NCBI GenBank assembly: GCA_029582265.1 | Contig: CM055816.1 | Coordinates: 9,487,877-9,551,876 of the forward strand | DNA from: Zoroaster sp. YZ-2022 | Taxonomy: Eukaryota; Echinodermata; Asteroidea; Forcipulatida; Zoroasteridae | DNA: 64,000 bases | Direction of reading: 5' to 3' | In this document: piece by piece, positions 33,828-44,005 of the stretch | How positions within the stretch are numbered: position 1 is the stretch's first letter | How the letters are laid out: every line of letters begins with the position of its first letter | The notes under the pieces: model-generated | Seen by the model: only the letters and a program-made list of their open reading frames with translations | Databases searched by the model: none | What the model was told of the DNA's origin: nothing | Made by a program: the position numbers and the translations under genes

Positions 33828-34228
33828 CGCCTAGCCTCCGGCGCAATTCCCATGGTTGGTGTATCCTGGATTTGCCCTTGACTGGCCTCCTGATGAGTCC
33901 GTGCGTGGGAGGCATTCCCCATCCCTGGGACCTCCAGACTCTGCAATGTTTCCTCCTTAACACTCTGCTGTTTTCCCTGAGTCCTCTCAAGTGCTGATAT
34001 GGTGGTCGACACAGTCCTCCAATCGACCGGGGTTTCCTCCACCCGGGCTTTTGCTCGCCGAGAGGCCAGTAGTACTAGTGATTCAATCTCGGCGATACGA
34101 CGCTCTTCCATTGAGTGTCGCAAAATGTCTTCCTGTTTCTGGATTTCCAAAGTTATCATATCGATCTCTTATTGGAGATCGCGTATGGCACGCTCACTAA
34201 GTGTGGGGCTCGGATGGTTCCCACTCAT
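33659..34228 (-). pseudogene. gag: gag N-terminal part, stop and frameshift
   Basis: A frame from ATG 34228 reads MSGNHPSPTLSERAIRDLQ, then meets TAA at 34171-34169, then continues open for 170 codons with a Glu/Arg/Leu-rich coiled-coil-like stretch (ILRHSMEERRIAEIESLVLL) and ends at 33659 in a different frame from the capsid part. Thus gag in this copy has one nonsense codon and one frameshift in its N-terminal third. Confidence 0.6.
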
Positions 34229-34485
34229 ATTGTCCATACACTCTGGTCCCTCTGTAACTCTGATTCGTCCTCCTGGGTTTGATACCTCAGCTCTAATCTT
34301 TGTAATATTACAGCTACGTGCGTACGGTTCACTACCTGGTTAATCCTGTTCAGGCTCAAGATTTGATCCGTCGAGGCTCTCCTCAAGGTCCAAAGCACTA
34401 AACGATTTTTCAGTGAAAGAAAGAGTGTAACCAGCGTCACAATCAAGCACAGGGCTAGTATAACCAGTACAGTCTCTAGTAGCAT
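34225..34485 (-). CDS. Small leader ORF with membrane segment
   Basis: 86 codons between the primer site and gag. Residues 2-25 are strongly hydrophobic (LLETVLVILALCLIVTLVTL) and the rest is polar and basic/acidic. It overlaps the gag ATG by a few bases in another frame. It could be a small membrane protein of the element or a chance frame in the leader. I know no standard counterpart in Ty3/gypsy. Confidence 0.35.
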   Translation of the reverse strand: MLLETVLVILALCLIVTLVTLFLSLKNRLVLWTLRRASTDQILSLNRINQVVNRTHVAVILQRLELRYQTQEDESELQRDQSVWTI

Positions 34486-34616
34486 ACTTACTACGTATAA
34501 TAATGAAAATTTGGGCCTCCTACTCCCTTTGGCACATCCCGCTCATAAAGAGGTGACTGTATATGTGCCTCCCAGTAAAAGTTAAGTTTTTCATGAAGTG
34601 AAGCTGAATACGTGTT

Positions 34617-34634
34617 ATCCCACTTCTGACACCA
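34617..34634 (-). promoter_or_regulatory. Primer binding site, tRNA-Leu
   Basis: The minus strand reads TGGTGTCAGAAGTGGGAT two bases downstream of the 5' LTR. It is complementary to a tRNA 3' end of ..CCCACTTCTGACA plus CCA, which is the common metazoan tRNA-Leu end. Confidence 0.85.
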
Positions 34635-34636
34635 TT

Positions 34637-35274
34637 TGTGGCGGAATTTTTAATTACACATCCAGGTCACCACGGACGATCGTCCCCGCGGCGACACTCG
34701 CTGGTAAGCGGGCGTGCCCTAAAATCAGAGTCCGGGAGCAGATCCGTTTAGGTGGAAGTATACCGCCTCAGGCACAGAGCCTCTATTCAATTCACTAACA
34801 ATACAGGCGCAGGCACAGACAACAAATTACACCGAGACAAGATACTGTTTTATTACAATTATTTATTACGGACAGAACACACCCAGAGCCTCAGGTTCCT
34901 CCCCCTTTCCCTGGACCTCTGTACCCTATAGGTATCCCAGTATCACAGGGCACACCGATTGCGCTGCCTCCCGCCGCTAAACAATTAGCGCGTATGCTAT
35001 GGGGCCTCCCCACGCATCAATATACCGGGCCTCCCGCAGCGTTCCACAATCTCCCCTCAAGTGCCTACCTAGCGTGCTTGCTCACCTGGTATTACCGGTA
35101 CTGCACTAAAACTAATCCATGCGCCGCCACTCTATTTATAGCCGGCATGCGGACTTGCGCGTAGCTCTGCGCGCCACCCGCGCACACATCGCGCGCACGC
35201 ACTGCTCGAAGCGCGCCCTCACTTGACTAACTTTCAGTTTAGCACTCCGCCGCTCACTATAAATTTACGCTACA
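34637..35274 (-). repeat. 5' LTR of gypsy element (638 bp)
   Basis: Minus strand TGTAGCG...CCGCCACA. It contains a TATAAATA (35140-35133) and AATAAA signals (rc at 34849-34854 and 34862-34867) in the order needed for U3-R-U5. The segment upstream of the TATA box is rich in GCGCGC. Confidence 0.95.
35133..35140 (-). promoter_or_regulatory. TATA box of the 5' LTR
   Basis: TATAAATA on the minus strand, about 135 bp inside the LTR and conserved in the other LTR. Confidence 0.65.
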
Positions 35275-35507
35275 ATAGTCTCTATGAATAATTATGATAA
35301 CGCATTGAGTTCCAGCATCTTACAAGATAATCTTGCATTGAAACAAACTGAAATCCCAAACTTAGGTGCTGTTTTTAATTTTGATACAATGAATATATGA
35401 ACAACTCAAAAGTTTTTCTTTTTCAATTTTCTTTTTGTTTTCTGATTGGATAAATTCAAAAATAATTATTTTACCTGCACATTTTCCTCGAACACATAGA
35501 ACCATAG

Positions 35508-35786
35508 ATTGGTGAAATTCTTGCGTCGGGAGATAAACAATTGATTGAATTTTGCCCTACACCGACGTGTGTATAGCACTGTATGCTCAGTGCTTCCGAG
35601 AGTCTGTGAAAAACTACACAGGCGACTCTGGCGGGATTCGAACCCACGACCTCCTGCTTACTAGTGCAGACATCTTAACCTCTCGACCACCGAGCTTGCC
35701 CGATGACGATTGGCCGGCTAGAATCCTATATAGTAGCGGGTTCCGCGATATAGATCATTGGTGAAATTCTTGCGTCGGGAGATAAA
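35508..35786 (-). mobile_element. tRNA-like SINE (family B) with 30-bp target duplication
   Basis: The 30-base string beginning ATTGGTGAAATTCTTGCG occurs exactly at 35508-35537 and 35757-35786. Between them, on the minus strand, is a tRNA-like head with CTCGGTGGTCGAGAGGTTAA (box A) and CGTGGGTTCGAATCCCGCC (box B), preceded by ~60 bp and followed by a short body ending CAATTG. The perfect repeats suggest recent insertion. Confidence 0.8.
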
Positions 35787-36479
35787 ATTGTTGACCAGTA
35801 ACATGGTCATATTGACGGCGGGGAAATTTTCACGCGTACCTTGCCTTCAACATTTCTCACGACTACCCTCCCCTCAACATTTCTCACGCATACCTCCACC
35901 CCTCCCCTCGTTGAGTGTTTTGACTGATCGAGGTGTTCAACTTTTGCTAAGTGGTATAATTGTAGGCCCACTCCCATTAGTTTGTGTATGCTATGCATTC
36001 CACTCCATTATAATTGTCTTTTAATTAATGATTACACACTTGTTTGCGGTACATTTGTGTTTGTTTGGTCGGTAAATTTGACCGAAAAGTTTGTTTGTTC
36101 CTCACCCCCCCCCCCTGCAAACTCTAAAAATACTGCACTGGCAAGTCGACAAATAATTACCGTATTGACACATGACGTAAATGATTACGAAGGTGTAAAA
36201 TGACTATAATTATTAACTACGTATTAAAACTGTAGTATAAGGAATAACAAATGAAGCGTTGGCGAGTCATGATTGTAACACTTGTAGCAATTGGTATTAT
36301 GGATGCACGTCACTAAATAACAAGAAATGGTGACCAAATTCATATGCTGTAAATTATTTTGTCCACAATTATATTCGTTTGAGGGACTGTGTAAAAGTGG
36401 CCCAATATCATGACCTTGGTTCCTTGACTTCCTTGAAAGTGTGAGTAATTTTATATTGTTGCAAATCCAGCGGCCAGGT
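35787..36479. other. No gene seen
   Basis: Contains a short direct repeat AACATTTCTCACG.. near 35850-35890 and a C9 run at 36106. No coding segment recognised. Confidence 0.45.
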
Positions 36480-37100
36480 CCTTGAAAATTGTCAACATTT
36501 TTGTGTTTGACAACAACTGCTTAATGATCGGTGAGACCCGTGGCATTATTATAAATTTCTTAAATTTGATCACACATGGTAGGAGATATAACGATGTAGT
36601 CAATTCTACTAGGTTGTTTAGTCACATGATGAAAATGTGTATATCCAGGATTGCTGGGTATAGTTTGTGCCAAATATCAGAAAGATTCTTTCTTGTAGAA
36701 GGTTAGAGAATATAAATTTACTTGTATCCTTTGTGTGTTTGTTGTCGATGTTGCAATTGAAATCCCCTCCAATAATCCATTGATAGTTTTCATTAATACG
36801 TTCCAACATATCATTGAAAAATCCACTCTGAAGTAAACTGCATTGGGGGCGTAAACAGAAGCAAGGGAAACATTTTTTTTTCATTCCGCATAATATCCCC
36901 ATAAATCATCTACCTTTTTGGTTTTTGGTAATATTGGTGAAATGTAATCCACATTTGTTAGAAATGAAAATAGCTACTCTTTTAGAATGGCGGGTACCGT
37001 AACTAAAATGAATTTCTCCTGGCCACTGTTTACGCCACAAACATTCGTTTTCCTCCTCACTATGATTTTTTTGGATGAGAGCAATGTTTAAAATTATCTC
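36480..37100 (-). pseudogene. LINE apurinic-type endonuclease fragment
   Basis: The minus strand gives pieces of an APE domain in several frames: IALIQKNHSEEE and WPGEIHFSYGTRHSKR (37080-36960), then AIFISNKCGLHF, and in the frame 36902-36618 IIGGDFNCNID with KDTSKFIFSNLLQE. The GGDFN block is the family's catalytic Asp-Asn motif. Frameshifts and a stop break it. The RT part is absent. It is in opposite orientation to the RT remnant at 40270. Confidence 0.7.
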
Positions 37101-37335
37101 TCATCCCATTTGCATCTCTCATCCCATTTACATTTGCATTGTAAGCGTGTTAAGGAAAATCATAGTGGAAAAGTCAGAGAGGGAGAAAAAAACTTACTCA
37201 AAATAAAATACTTTATGTAGATGTATTTCTGCCGCGTCCTCTTCCTCTTTGACATATATTCTGGGTTCTTGATCGTGGGAGGGGTTCATTTCCTTAGAAT
37301 CATATTCTTTCTCGTACTCCATGTCAGACATTTGT

Positions 37336-37835
37336 NNNNNNNNNNNNNNNNNNNNNNNNNNNNNNNNNNNNNNNNNNNNNNNNNNNNNNNNNNNNNNNNN
37401 NNNNNNNNNNNNNNNNNNNNNNNNNNNNNNNNNNNNNNNNNNNNNNNNNNNNNNNNNNNNNNNNNNNNNNNNNNNNNNNNNNNNNNNNNNNNNNNNNNNN
37501 NNNNNNNNNNNNNNNNNNNNNNNNNNNNNNNNNNNNNNNNNNNNNNNNNNNNNNNNNNNNNNNNNNNNNNNNNNNNNNNNNNNNNNNNNNNNNNNNNNNN
37601 NNNNNNNNNNNNNNNNNNNNNNNNNNNNNNNNNNNNNNNNNNNNNNNNNNNNNNNNNNNNNNNNNNNNNNNNNNNNNNNNNNNNNNNNNNNNNNNNNNNN
37701 NNNNNNNNNNNNNNNNNNNNNNNNNNNNNNNNNNNNNNNNNNNNNNNNNNNNNNNNNNNNNNNNNNNNNNNNNNNNNNNNNNNNNNNNNNNNNNNNNNNN
37801 NNNNNNNNNNNNNNNNNNNNNNNNNNNNNNNNNNN
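37336..37835. other. Scaffold gap, exactly 500 N
   Basis: Placeholder of unknown true length. The sequence right after it (37836-37975) matches 53186-53310, itself 190 bp from another gap. Confidence 0.98.
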
Positions 37836-37975
37836 AAATTACATCATTTTCCAAAAATAAACTTCCAGAACGTTCCATTCATAACCCGTAAACATAATCC
37901 CGCCCCCTTTGGGGTCAACACGCGGTCACGCACGGATTATCTAACTTGCGGTTTGTGTGTGTATGTTACAAGTGT
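37836..37975 (-). repeat. LTR-like repeat, partial copy cut by gap
   Basis: On the minus strand it starts TGTAACATACACACACAAAC and continues through AAAGGGGGCGGGATTATGTTT, like 53310-53186. Only the first ~140 bases are present. Confidence 0.5.
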
Positions 37976-38275
37976 TACATAGAATGTTGAGTATTAAAAT
38001 ATTATGTTTTCTGGGATCATTAAAGAATGGACAACTAAATGAAGAAACTTGTGAAACAAATTCCGGGTCCAAATAATTTATTTAAGGAAACTAAACTCAC
38101 ATTTCGAATAGTGAAACATAAAGATGACGAAGTAACAAGGGGGCGTTGTCGACGGTTCCCTCAGACCAACTGCTCCGAGAATGGCAAAGTGGCCCGTATA
38201 TAAAGGGATTATTACGTAATATACAGGTTAATCCACAACAAGAATTAAATAGGCTCGTGGAGCTATCGGGCGAGT

Positions 38276-39202
38276 ACTATCTTTACCGTGAAAACGACAT
38301 GAAAGGTCATTTTGCCGTGAAAATTTTGGCTGAGGGCAAATTCACGGTATTTACACGCTCCAGAAATGACAAACTTTATCCACGGCAATAACACTGCGAT
38401 TTCACGGCAAAAAATAATGTCTAAACTCCTATTGTTATTCATAACGGTAAACCATTCTTGCCAATGACAAAAGGGTGATAACGAGTGTCTACGGTGTGTT
38501 GACATAACGGAAACACTTGCAAACGTTTATGTTTAATCTCGTTACCGATTGACACTCGAAATAATTTGACCGGCATAAATGCACGATCGTACCTCTATGG
38601 TCATACTTGCAGCGCCATGGCTATCTCCATGTAGAAAAAGCGAACGCGAAATGTCATGCTTTTGAATTCGCTTCGTATTCGGCCTTGAATGGTGGAATAA
38701 GTTTGACTGTAGGCTGAATGATAATGAAATTCTATTTACCTCATGTTCATATTTCGTATTTCTAAATGGCGATGCCAACAATGTACCCAGATACATTTTA
38801 GAAATAGTAAATCAAACGTTATATTCAGGACAGCGTTTCTTCTAGGATTTGAAAACTGCCCGTCCAAACTTATGTTGGATTCGAAAACTGCCCGTCCAAA
38901 ACAAGCGCGAATCTAATAATGGCTTGGGCCCCGATTTTGTTTGGATTTTAAATGCTCTCTGTTGCAATCTGAGGCTTCAAAATATTTCTTTATTGAGGAT
39001 TCTGAGTCTATGCACATAGATATTTTCAGAAAGGAAGAATAGATCCTGGAATAGATCGTGCCTCTTTTTTGTTGATGTTTCCGTCCGTCCGTCTGGCACA
39101 TGCGCGGCGGACACAGCACTGTCATTATTTTATATAACTCAACCTCGTCCCCATGAGAAAGTCGGTGCCTCTCGTTCCTTATACAGGTTGTTGGAATGAG
39201 CC
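38276..39202. repeat. Left arm of 920-bp inverted repeat
   Basis: 927 bp, nearly identical in reverse complement to 48677-49590. Inside are several CACGG(T/C)AAA motifs (38280-38420) and a two-copy tandem repeat of GAAAACTGCCCGTCCAAA (38850-38900). Short frames of 70-84 codons recur in both arms but show no known domain. The outer ends are ACTATCTTTACCG and its complement. Confidence 0.9.
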
Positions 39203-40269
39203 GGGGCCAACAATGTGCTGCAAGATCTTAACCATCGGGAACGAAGTGCCATAGCGCGCTGGCCAGCTAACGTTACACAAATCACATCAGTATAGTATAG
39301 TATAGTACATATAGTTCTTAATATAATGCGCATAAAACTCGGTTAACTTCAACACAGTAGAAATTAAATATTTCAGTTTTAATTCTAATTATGGCTGTGG
39401 GGCCGGGGCACAACTCCACGGTTCGGCCAAGCGTATAGACTGAACAATAAGCGGGCGTGGCTATAGCCGTCAACCGTACGCAAGGGGTTGACACCAGTTT
39501 AAACTTTTCGTAACATGTACAACTTATAGTTTACTAAAACAAGACGTAAATATTTCAAGGAATATCATTAATATTATTAATTACATTTAGATTTTGTTTG
39601 GATTACTTTTAAATGTATTTGCCGAAGATAAAGCTTTTTATTCTACAAATTGAACATATTTCTTGCTAAAATCTAAAATCCACAAATTGTTATTCATATC
39701 TATGGCTGTAGTTAACAATGGGATTAAAACCTATACTCCCTGGCCATTGTGCCCGCCCGTCGCCCATTGAAACCCATTTTCATTGTGCGGCAGCGGCCAT
39801 TTTTAATGAGCACTCCCAGCCCAAAGTTTGACCTCTGGCATTATTGATTATTCATGTATCTACCTCATTCCATTCATAAGCTCTGGAGACCCACGAACCT
39901 CGAGTTAAAGCGAGGACCTCCAAGGTTAGCTGCGTGTTAGAATTCGATGTCTTCCCTAATGAGCTCCAAAAGATCCTTTGCTTTGCGAAACCTCGGAAAG
40001 GACAACAAGCGCACTGGACGCGTCTTGGCAAGAATGCCCAGATTGAACCTATGCAGCTTAGAAGAATTATGTTTAACAGAAATGATTTCAACAAGTGTCT
40101 GTACGAAAAATATGGCCGTGGATCTCTAAGTACGTAAGACGTACACGTTGAGAAACCCTAACAACGACGATATCTTGGTTTACTAATAGGCTTAAACAAC
40201 AGGGGGCTTGATGGCTCATACAGTTCACTTCATCCATATTCATAATTATGTTGGTGTTGGTGGTGGAGT
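39203..40269. other. No gene seen
   Basis: Spacer between the inverted arm and the LINE remnant. A plus-strand frame near 39934-40137 has no family resemblance. Confidence 0.45.
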
Positions 40270-42334
40270 GTGGTTTTCGAAAGGGAAGAAGCACAAAAGA
40301 CCATTATTCTCAACCTAGAATCATCTATTAACAAAGCATATTCTAATAAAGAAAGTACACTTACCATTTTCCTAGATATAGAAAAAGCATATGATATGAT
40401 CTGGCGTAAAGGAATCATTATTAAACTACAAAAAATGGGCATCTATGGCCGTATTACTCACTGGATTAATAACTTTCTTACAGATAGAAAAATTCAAGTC
40501 AGGATCAATGACACTCTGTCCGAGGAAAAGATAGCAGAAAATGGTGTTCCCAAGGCAGCGTAATAAGCCCTCTCTTATTTAACATTGCCGTCAACGACCT
40601 TCCTGAATGTCTTGACAATGTCCAAGTCTCCCAATATGCAGACGATATAGCAATCTGGAAATCAAACAGAAACATTCCCTACTTAGAAAAGAAAATACAA
40701 CAAAATCTAGACAATATAAACAACTGGTGCGAAAAATGGGGTTTTAAATTATCCATACCAAAAACAATTGCCATTCTATTCACCCACAATAAAAATACAA
40801 AAATATCTATCCATTTTCAAAACCATATAATCCAGACTGTTCCTTCTGCCAAGTTTCTAGGGATAATTTTTGACAGTAAACTTACATGGAAACAACATAT
40901 AGAAAACATACTTAATAAACTGAAAAAAAAGACTCAACCTTCTCAGATGTATATGCGGCTACTCATGGGGCGCCGACTATGAAACCCTATACCAATTTTA
41001 TAACGCCCCTATCAAACCAGTCCTAGAATATGGCTGTGAAGCGTTCGATTCTGCATCCGACACACTCAAACAAAAACTTAACAGTATCCAATATCAAGCC
41101 TTAAAAATATGTACCGGGGCCATTCATGGTTCTCCTCTTTATAAATTACAAATTGAGTGCGGTGACCCTCCTATTCACCTACGTCGCCAATTCCTATGTA
41201 ACATATACGAAACAAAAATAAAAACCCACAAAAATCACCCCAACAAATACATCACAAACGACAACTGGCAAAAACATTATTTTGCAGATAAATGGCTTAA
41301 CACCCCCCATAAAACCCCATTTGAAGCCAGAGTCACTCAATCCTCTTTCACTGCTTTCCCCCTTAATAATCCTTTCCCCTTCTGGCAATATAATAAACCC
41401 ATCATTTCCACAGAAATTTTCCCCCGGGTAACAACCCTAACCAACCCACATGATAAATGCAATGTCAGTATTGAAATCATAAACACAAAATAGCAGAATT
41501 TTCTACAGATTTATACCGATGGCTCACATAACCCAAACTTTAACACGGTCGGCTGTGGACTATTTATTCCACAATTAAAATACTAAAAAAAACTATCGTC
41601 TAAACAATGGCATATCAATTTTCTCTGCAAAACTCCTAGCTATTTTATTTGCCCTACAATGGATCGAAGACGTCAAACAGCTTTAAACATGTATTTTCAG
41701 TGACTGCCTCAGCGCAACACAAGCAATTTCAAAACATAACCCCGAAAACAAAATATGTGATATACGACACACACTAATTAACATACAAAATCAAAATAAC
41801 TATGTCATTTTTGAATGGATTCCTGGCCATTGCGGAATTCCAGGAAATGAAAAAGTAGATCAAATAGCAAAACTAGCCACATACAAAAATAACATTGATC
41901 ACAATATCCCCCTTTCAAGTTCCGAAATAAAACATAACACCAAAGAGCAACTTAAAATCAACTGGAAAAATACAATACCAAAACAAGATCTCACTAATAA
42001 TATTAAATATGACCCCATATTCAAATTCACCACATGGGGCCTTAAACGACACCAAGAAATAATATTACATAGAATAAGAATAGGCATCTGTAAAAATTTA
42101 AACAACTTTCGTTACAATATAGGCAAACATACCAATGGATTATGTGATACATGCGCTGTCCCCGACAACATCTCTCACTTTCTTTTAACCTGCCCAAATT
42201 ACAACACACAACGCAGATCCCTTATGGAAAATCTCAAATTACCTCAAACAGTAACATTAACACAACTTCTGGGGAAAAAAGAAAACTATTATGAAATCAT
42301 TAAATACATCCAAAATTGTAACGTTGAAATCTAA
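40270..42334 (+). pseudogene. Decayed non-LTR retrotransposon ORF2 (RT, RNase H, zinc knuckle)
   Basis: Starts inside the RT fingers: FLDIEKAYDMIW (40372-40407), FLTDRKIQVRIND, GVPKAA, then a frameshift at about 40560 to ISPLLFNIAVNDLP and the catalytic QYADDIAIW (40635-40661), followed by KFLGIIFDSKLTW. Another break precedes an RNase H domain with IYTDGSHNP (41510), DCLSATQAIS (41701) and EWIPGHCGIPGNEKVDQIAK (41814 on). The C-terminus has a CCHC knuckle LCDTCAVPDNISHFLLTCPN and ends NVEI-stop at 42334. RT plus RNase H plus a terminal knuckle fits the I/Jockey group. The endonuclease and ORF1 are missing (5' truncation). Several stops and frameshifts; not functional. Confidence 0.85.
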
Positions 42335-42676
42335 ATAATATGCCTCTTTATGATTAACTGAGTATTGCAAAAATCAGGTGGGAGGGGCTACGGGTGATTG
42401 GCGGGTCACTGTGTCACACGTCATCACCTAGGAGGTGTTGCGAGCCTGCAAATCAGCCGGCGGAGCCCGGGCTCTTAAACTGCAAGGTACACGGCTCGAC
42501 CCCTAGGACACTTGTGGCACATTATGATCTGAGGATCACTTACACCCCTCCCTACCAACACCAACCTTGTTAAGATTAGCGAACAACTTATCGTTAATGG
42601 CACAAAGGGCACATCGATTGCCATAAGTGCCACATACCCTACAACAACAACAACAACAGGTACAAATGTCATCAAG
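42335..42676. other. 5' flank of the GT31 gene
   Basis: Contains a GC-richer block 42400-42520 and an (ACA)n run at 42642-42657 ending CAACAG, 17 bases before the start codon; that CAG could be a splice acceptor of a 5' untranslated exon. No TATA box evident. Confidence 0.4.
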
Positions 42677-44005
42677 ATGCGTTTTCCGTACTTGAGGAGA
42701 ATCAAAAAACTGATGCCACTCTTCCGACTGATGTTCATCTTCTTGTTTCTACTCTCAATATATTCCTATCTGATGAATGAAACTGTGGAAGACAGAGCCG
42801 AAAACAACCCAGGAAAGGATTTTATAGTGGAAAGGGTGTACGCGTACTCGGCCAAGATGACGACTCAAGCACAGACCTCGACAGTAACACAACCGTCAGT
42901 ACGAGCTGTGAGTACAATTGTTCGGTCAAATCTGACCAAGAAAGATTATGGCAAAATAAATGAAACACGCCATCAAGAAAGGAGACGTGTACTGGTGAGA
43001 AACAAGAAACAAAACTCAACTGGCCTTACAAAAGTGATTGATAAATCCAATGGTTTGACTGTTGGCCCATTATACAGCAATGATATTATAAACCCCCATC
43101 CATTTGAATTTACTTTGTCGAATCAGCATGTGTGTGCCAAGGAGAACGATCCAAAACAGCGCGAGATATTTCTCCTGATTCTCATCAAATGCCGCCCAAA
43201 TGAGAAATTGGATCGACAGCAGATTCGACGAACTTGGGGCGGCGTTACGGAAGTCCATGGCTACAGAACACTAACAATGTTTCTGATTGGTCAGACAGTA
43301 GATCCGGAGACTGACGAATGGATAGTTAAGGAGAACAGCGAATATCATGATATCGTTCAAGAAAATTTTATCGACTCCTATTACAATTTGACATACAAGA
43401 ACATTATGGGTCACAGATGGATTAGTATGCATTGTCCAAAAGCAACCTTTGTATTAAGTATAGACTGTGACATGATGTTAAACATTAACAACCTCGTACT
43501 CAGGTTAGTGAAAAAGAGGAGCTCAAACTTCGCAGAAGGGCACTTACGTTCCAACCCCCTCCCGCACAGAGATAAAAAGTCTAAATGGTTCATCCCCAAA
43601 GAGATGTACCCCGAACCATCGTACGCACCATTTTTAAACGGAGCCTGCTACGTCATGTCAGTGGATGTGTCAAAGACAATTTACAAAGAATCTATGCATG
43701 AGCGTTACATACCCTGGGATGATGTTTTTATTGGTCTTGTGATGAAACGGGCTGGAGTCGTCCCAAAACTTTCGGAAATATATGAGCAGTTTCGTTCTAC
43801 AAATACGGCTCTATTGAAAGGTGTTGCAGTCAGTATAGGTCATAACGTAAAATCTTTGAACCAAAAAATGCTTACACTGTGGGAAACGATGCTGGTTGAA
43901 ACAAATTTGATTGGACATCGAAATCGATATAAAAATCTATTGGTAAATGTGCAAAACAAGCAACCAGCTAACAAACCAACAAATCAAACAACGAACAACC
44001 ACTAA
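42677..44005 (+). CDS. GT31 beta-1,3-galactosyltransferase-like enzyme, single exon
   Basis: 442 codons, intact. It is a type II membrane protein: short basic cytosolic tail (RRIKK), one membrane anchor at about 12-33, a Thr/Ser-rich stem (55-130) with N-glycosylation sites such as N34-E-T, and a lumenal catalytic domain from ~160. GT31 motifs are in order: QIRRTWGG (182-189); EYHDIVQENFIDSYYNLTYK (222-241), cf. the family's DF.DSY.NLTLK; the metal-binding DxD as D263-C-D265 in SIDCDMMLN; KWFIPKEMYP (303-312) with LNGACYVMS; and PWDDVFIG (346-353), matching the family's EDVY/FVG. Expected role: transfer of a sugar, probably galactose or GlcNAc, from UDP-sugar in a beta-1,3 link in the Golgi. 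Acceptor unknown. An intronless coding region is normal for this family. The start is the first ATG before the anchor; the 3' flank has AATAAA at 44219 and 44271. Confidence 0.88.
   Translation: MRFPYLRRIKKLMPLFRLMFIFLFLLSIYSYLMNETVEDRAENNPGKDFIVERVYAYSAKMTTQAQTSTVTQPSVRAVSTIVRSNLTKKDYGKINETRHQERRRVLVRNKKQNSTGLTKVIDKSNGLTVGPLYSNDIINPHPFEFTLSNQHVCAKENDPKQREIFLLILIKCRPNEKLDRQQIRRTWGGVTEVHGYRTLTMFLIGQTVDPETDEWIVKENSEYHDIVQENFIDSYYNLTYKNIMGHRWISMHCPKATFVLSIDCDMMLNINNLVLRLVKKRSSNFAEGHLRSNPLPHRDKKSKWFIPKEMYPEPSYAPFLNGACYVMSVDVSKTIYKESMHERYIPWDDVFIGLVMKRAGVVPKLSEIYEQFRSTNTALLKGVAVSIGHNVKSLNQKMLTLWETMLVETNLIGHRNRYKNLLVNVQNKQPANKPTNQTTNNH

Larger units (their letters stand above)
25579..35274 (-). mobile_element. 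Ty3/gypsy LTR retrotransposon, near full length
   Basis: A 9.7-kb element transcribed leftward. Order on the minus strand: 5' LTR 35274-34637, tRNA-Leu primer site, gag, pol (protease, RT, RNase H, integrase), an accessory zinc-finger frame, polypurine tract, 3' LTR 26232-25579. RT before integrase and a GPY-type C-terminus place it in Ty3/gypsy (Metaviridae); no chromodomain or envelope is evident. LTRs differ by roughly eight substitutions and seven small indels, so insertion is fairly recent. Flanks (GATAT left, ATAGT right) do not give a clean 5-bp duplication. Gag is broken, the protease active site is lost and a LINE end sits behind pol, so this copy is probably not autonomous. Confidence 0.95.

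Noticed and set aside
35622..35702. Functional tRNA gene on the minus strand
   Set aside because: It lies inside a unit with target duplications and has a related copy at 11155-11235; no closed acceptor stem.
38526..38951. Conserved short protein in the 920-bp arms (ending in a Lys/Arg-rich stretch)
   Set aside because: The frame is shared only because the arms are duplicates; start regions differ and no domain is evident.
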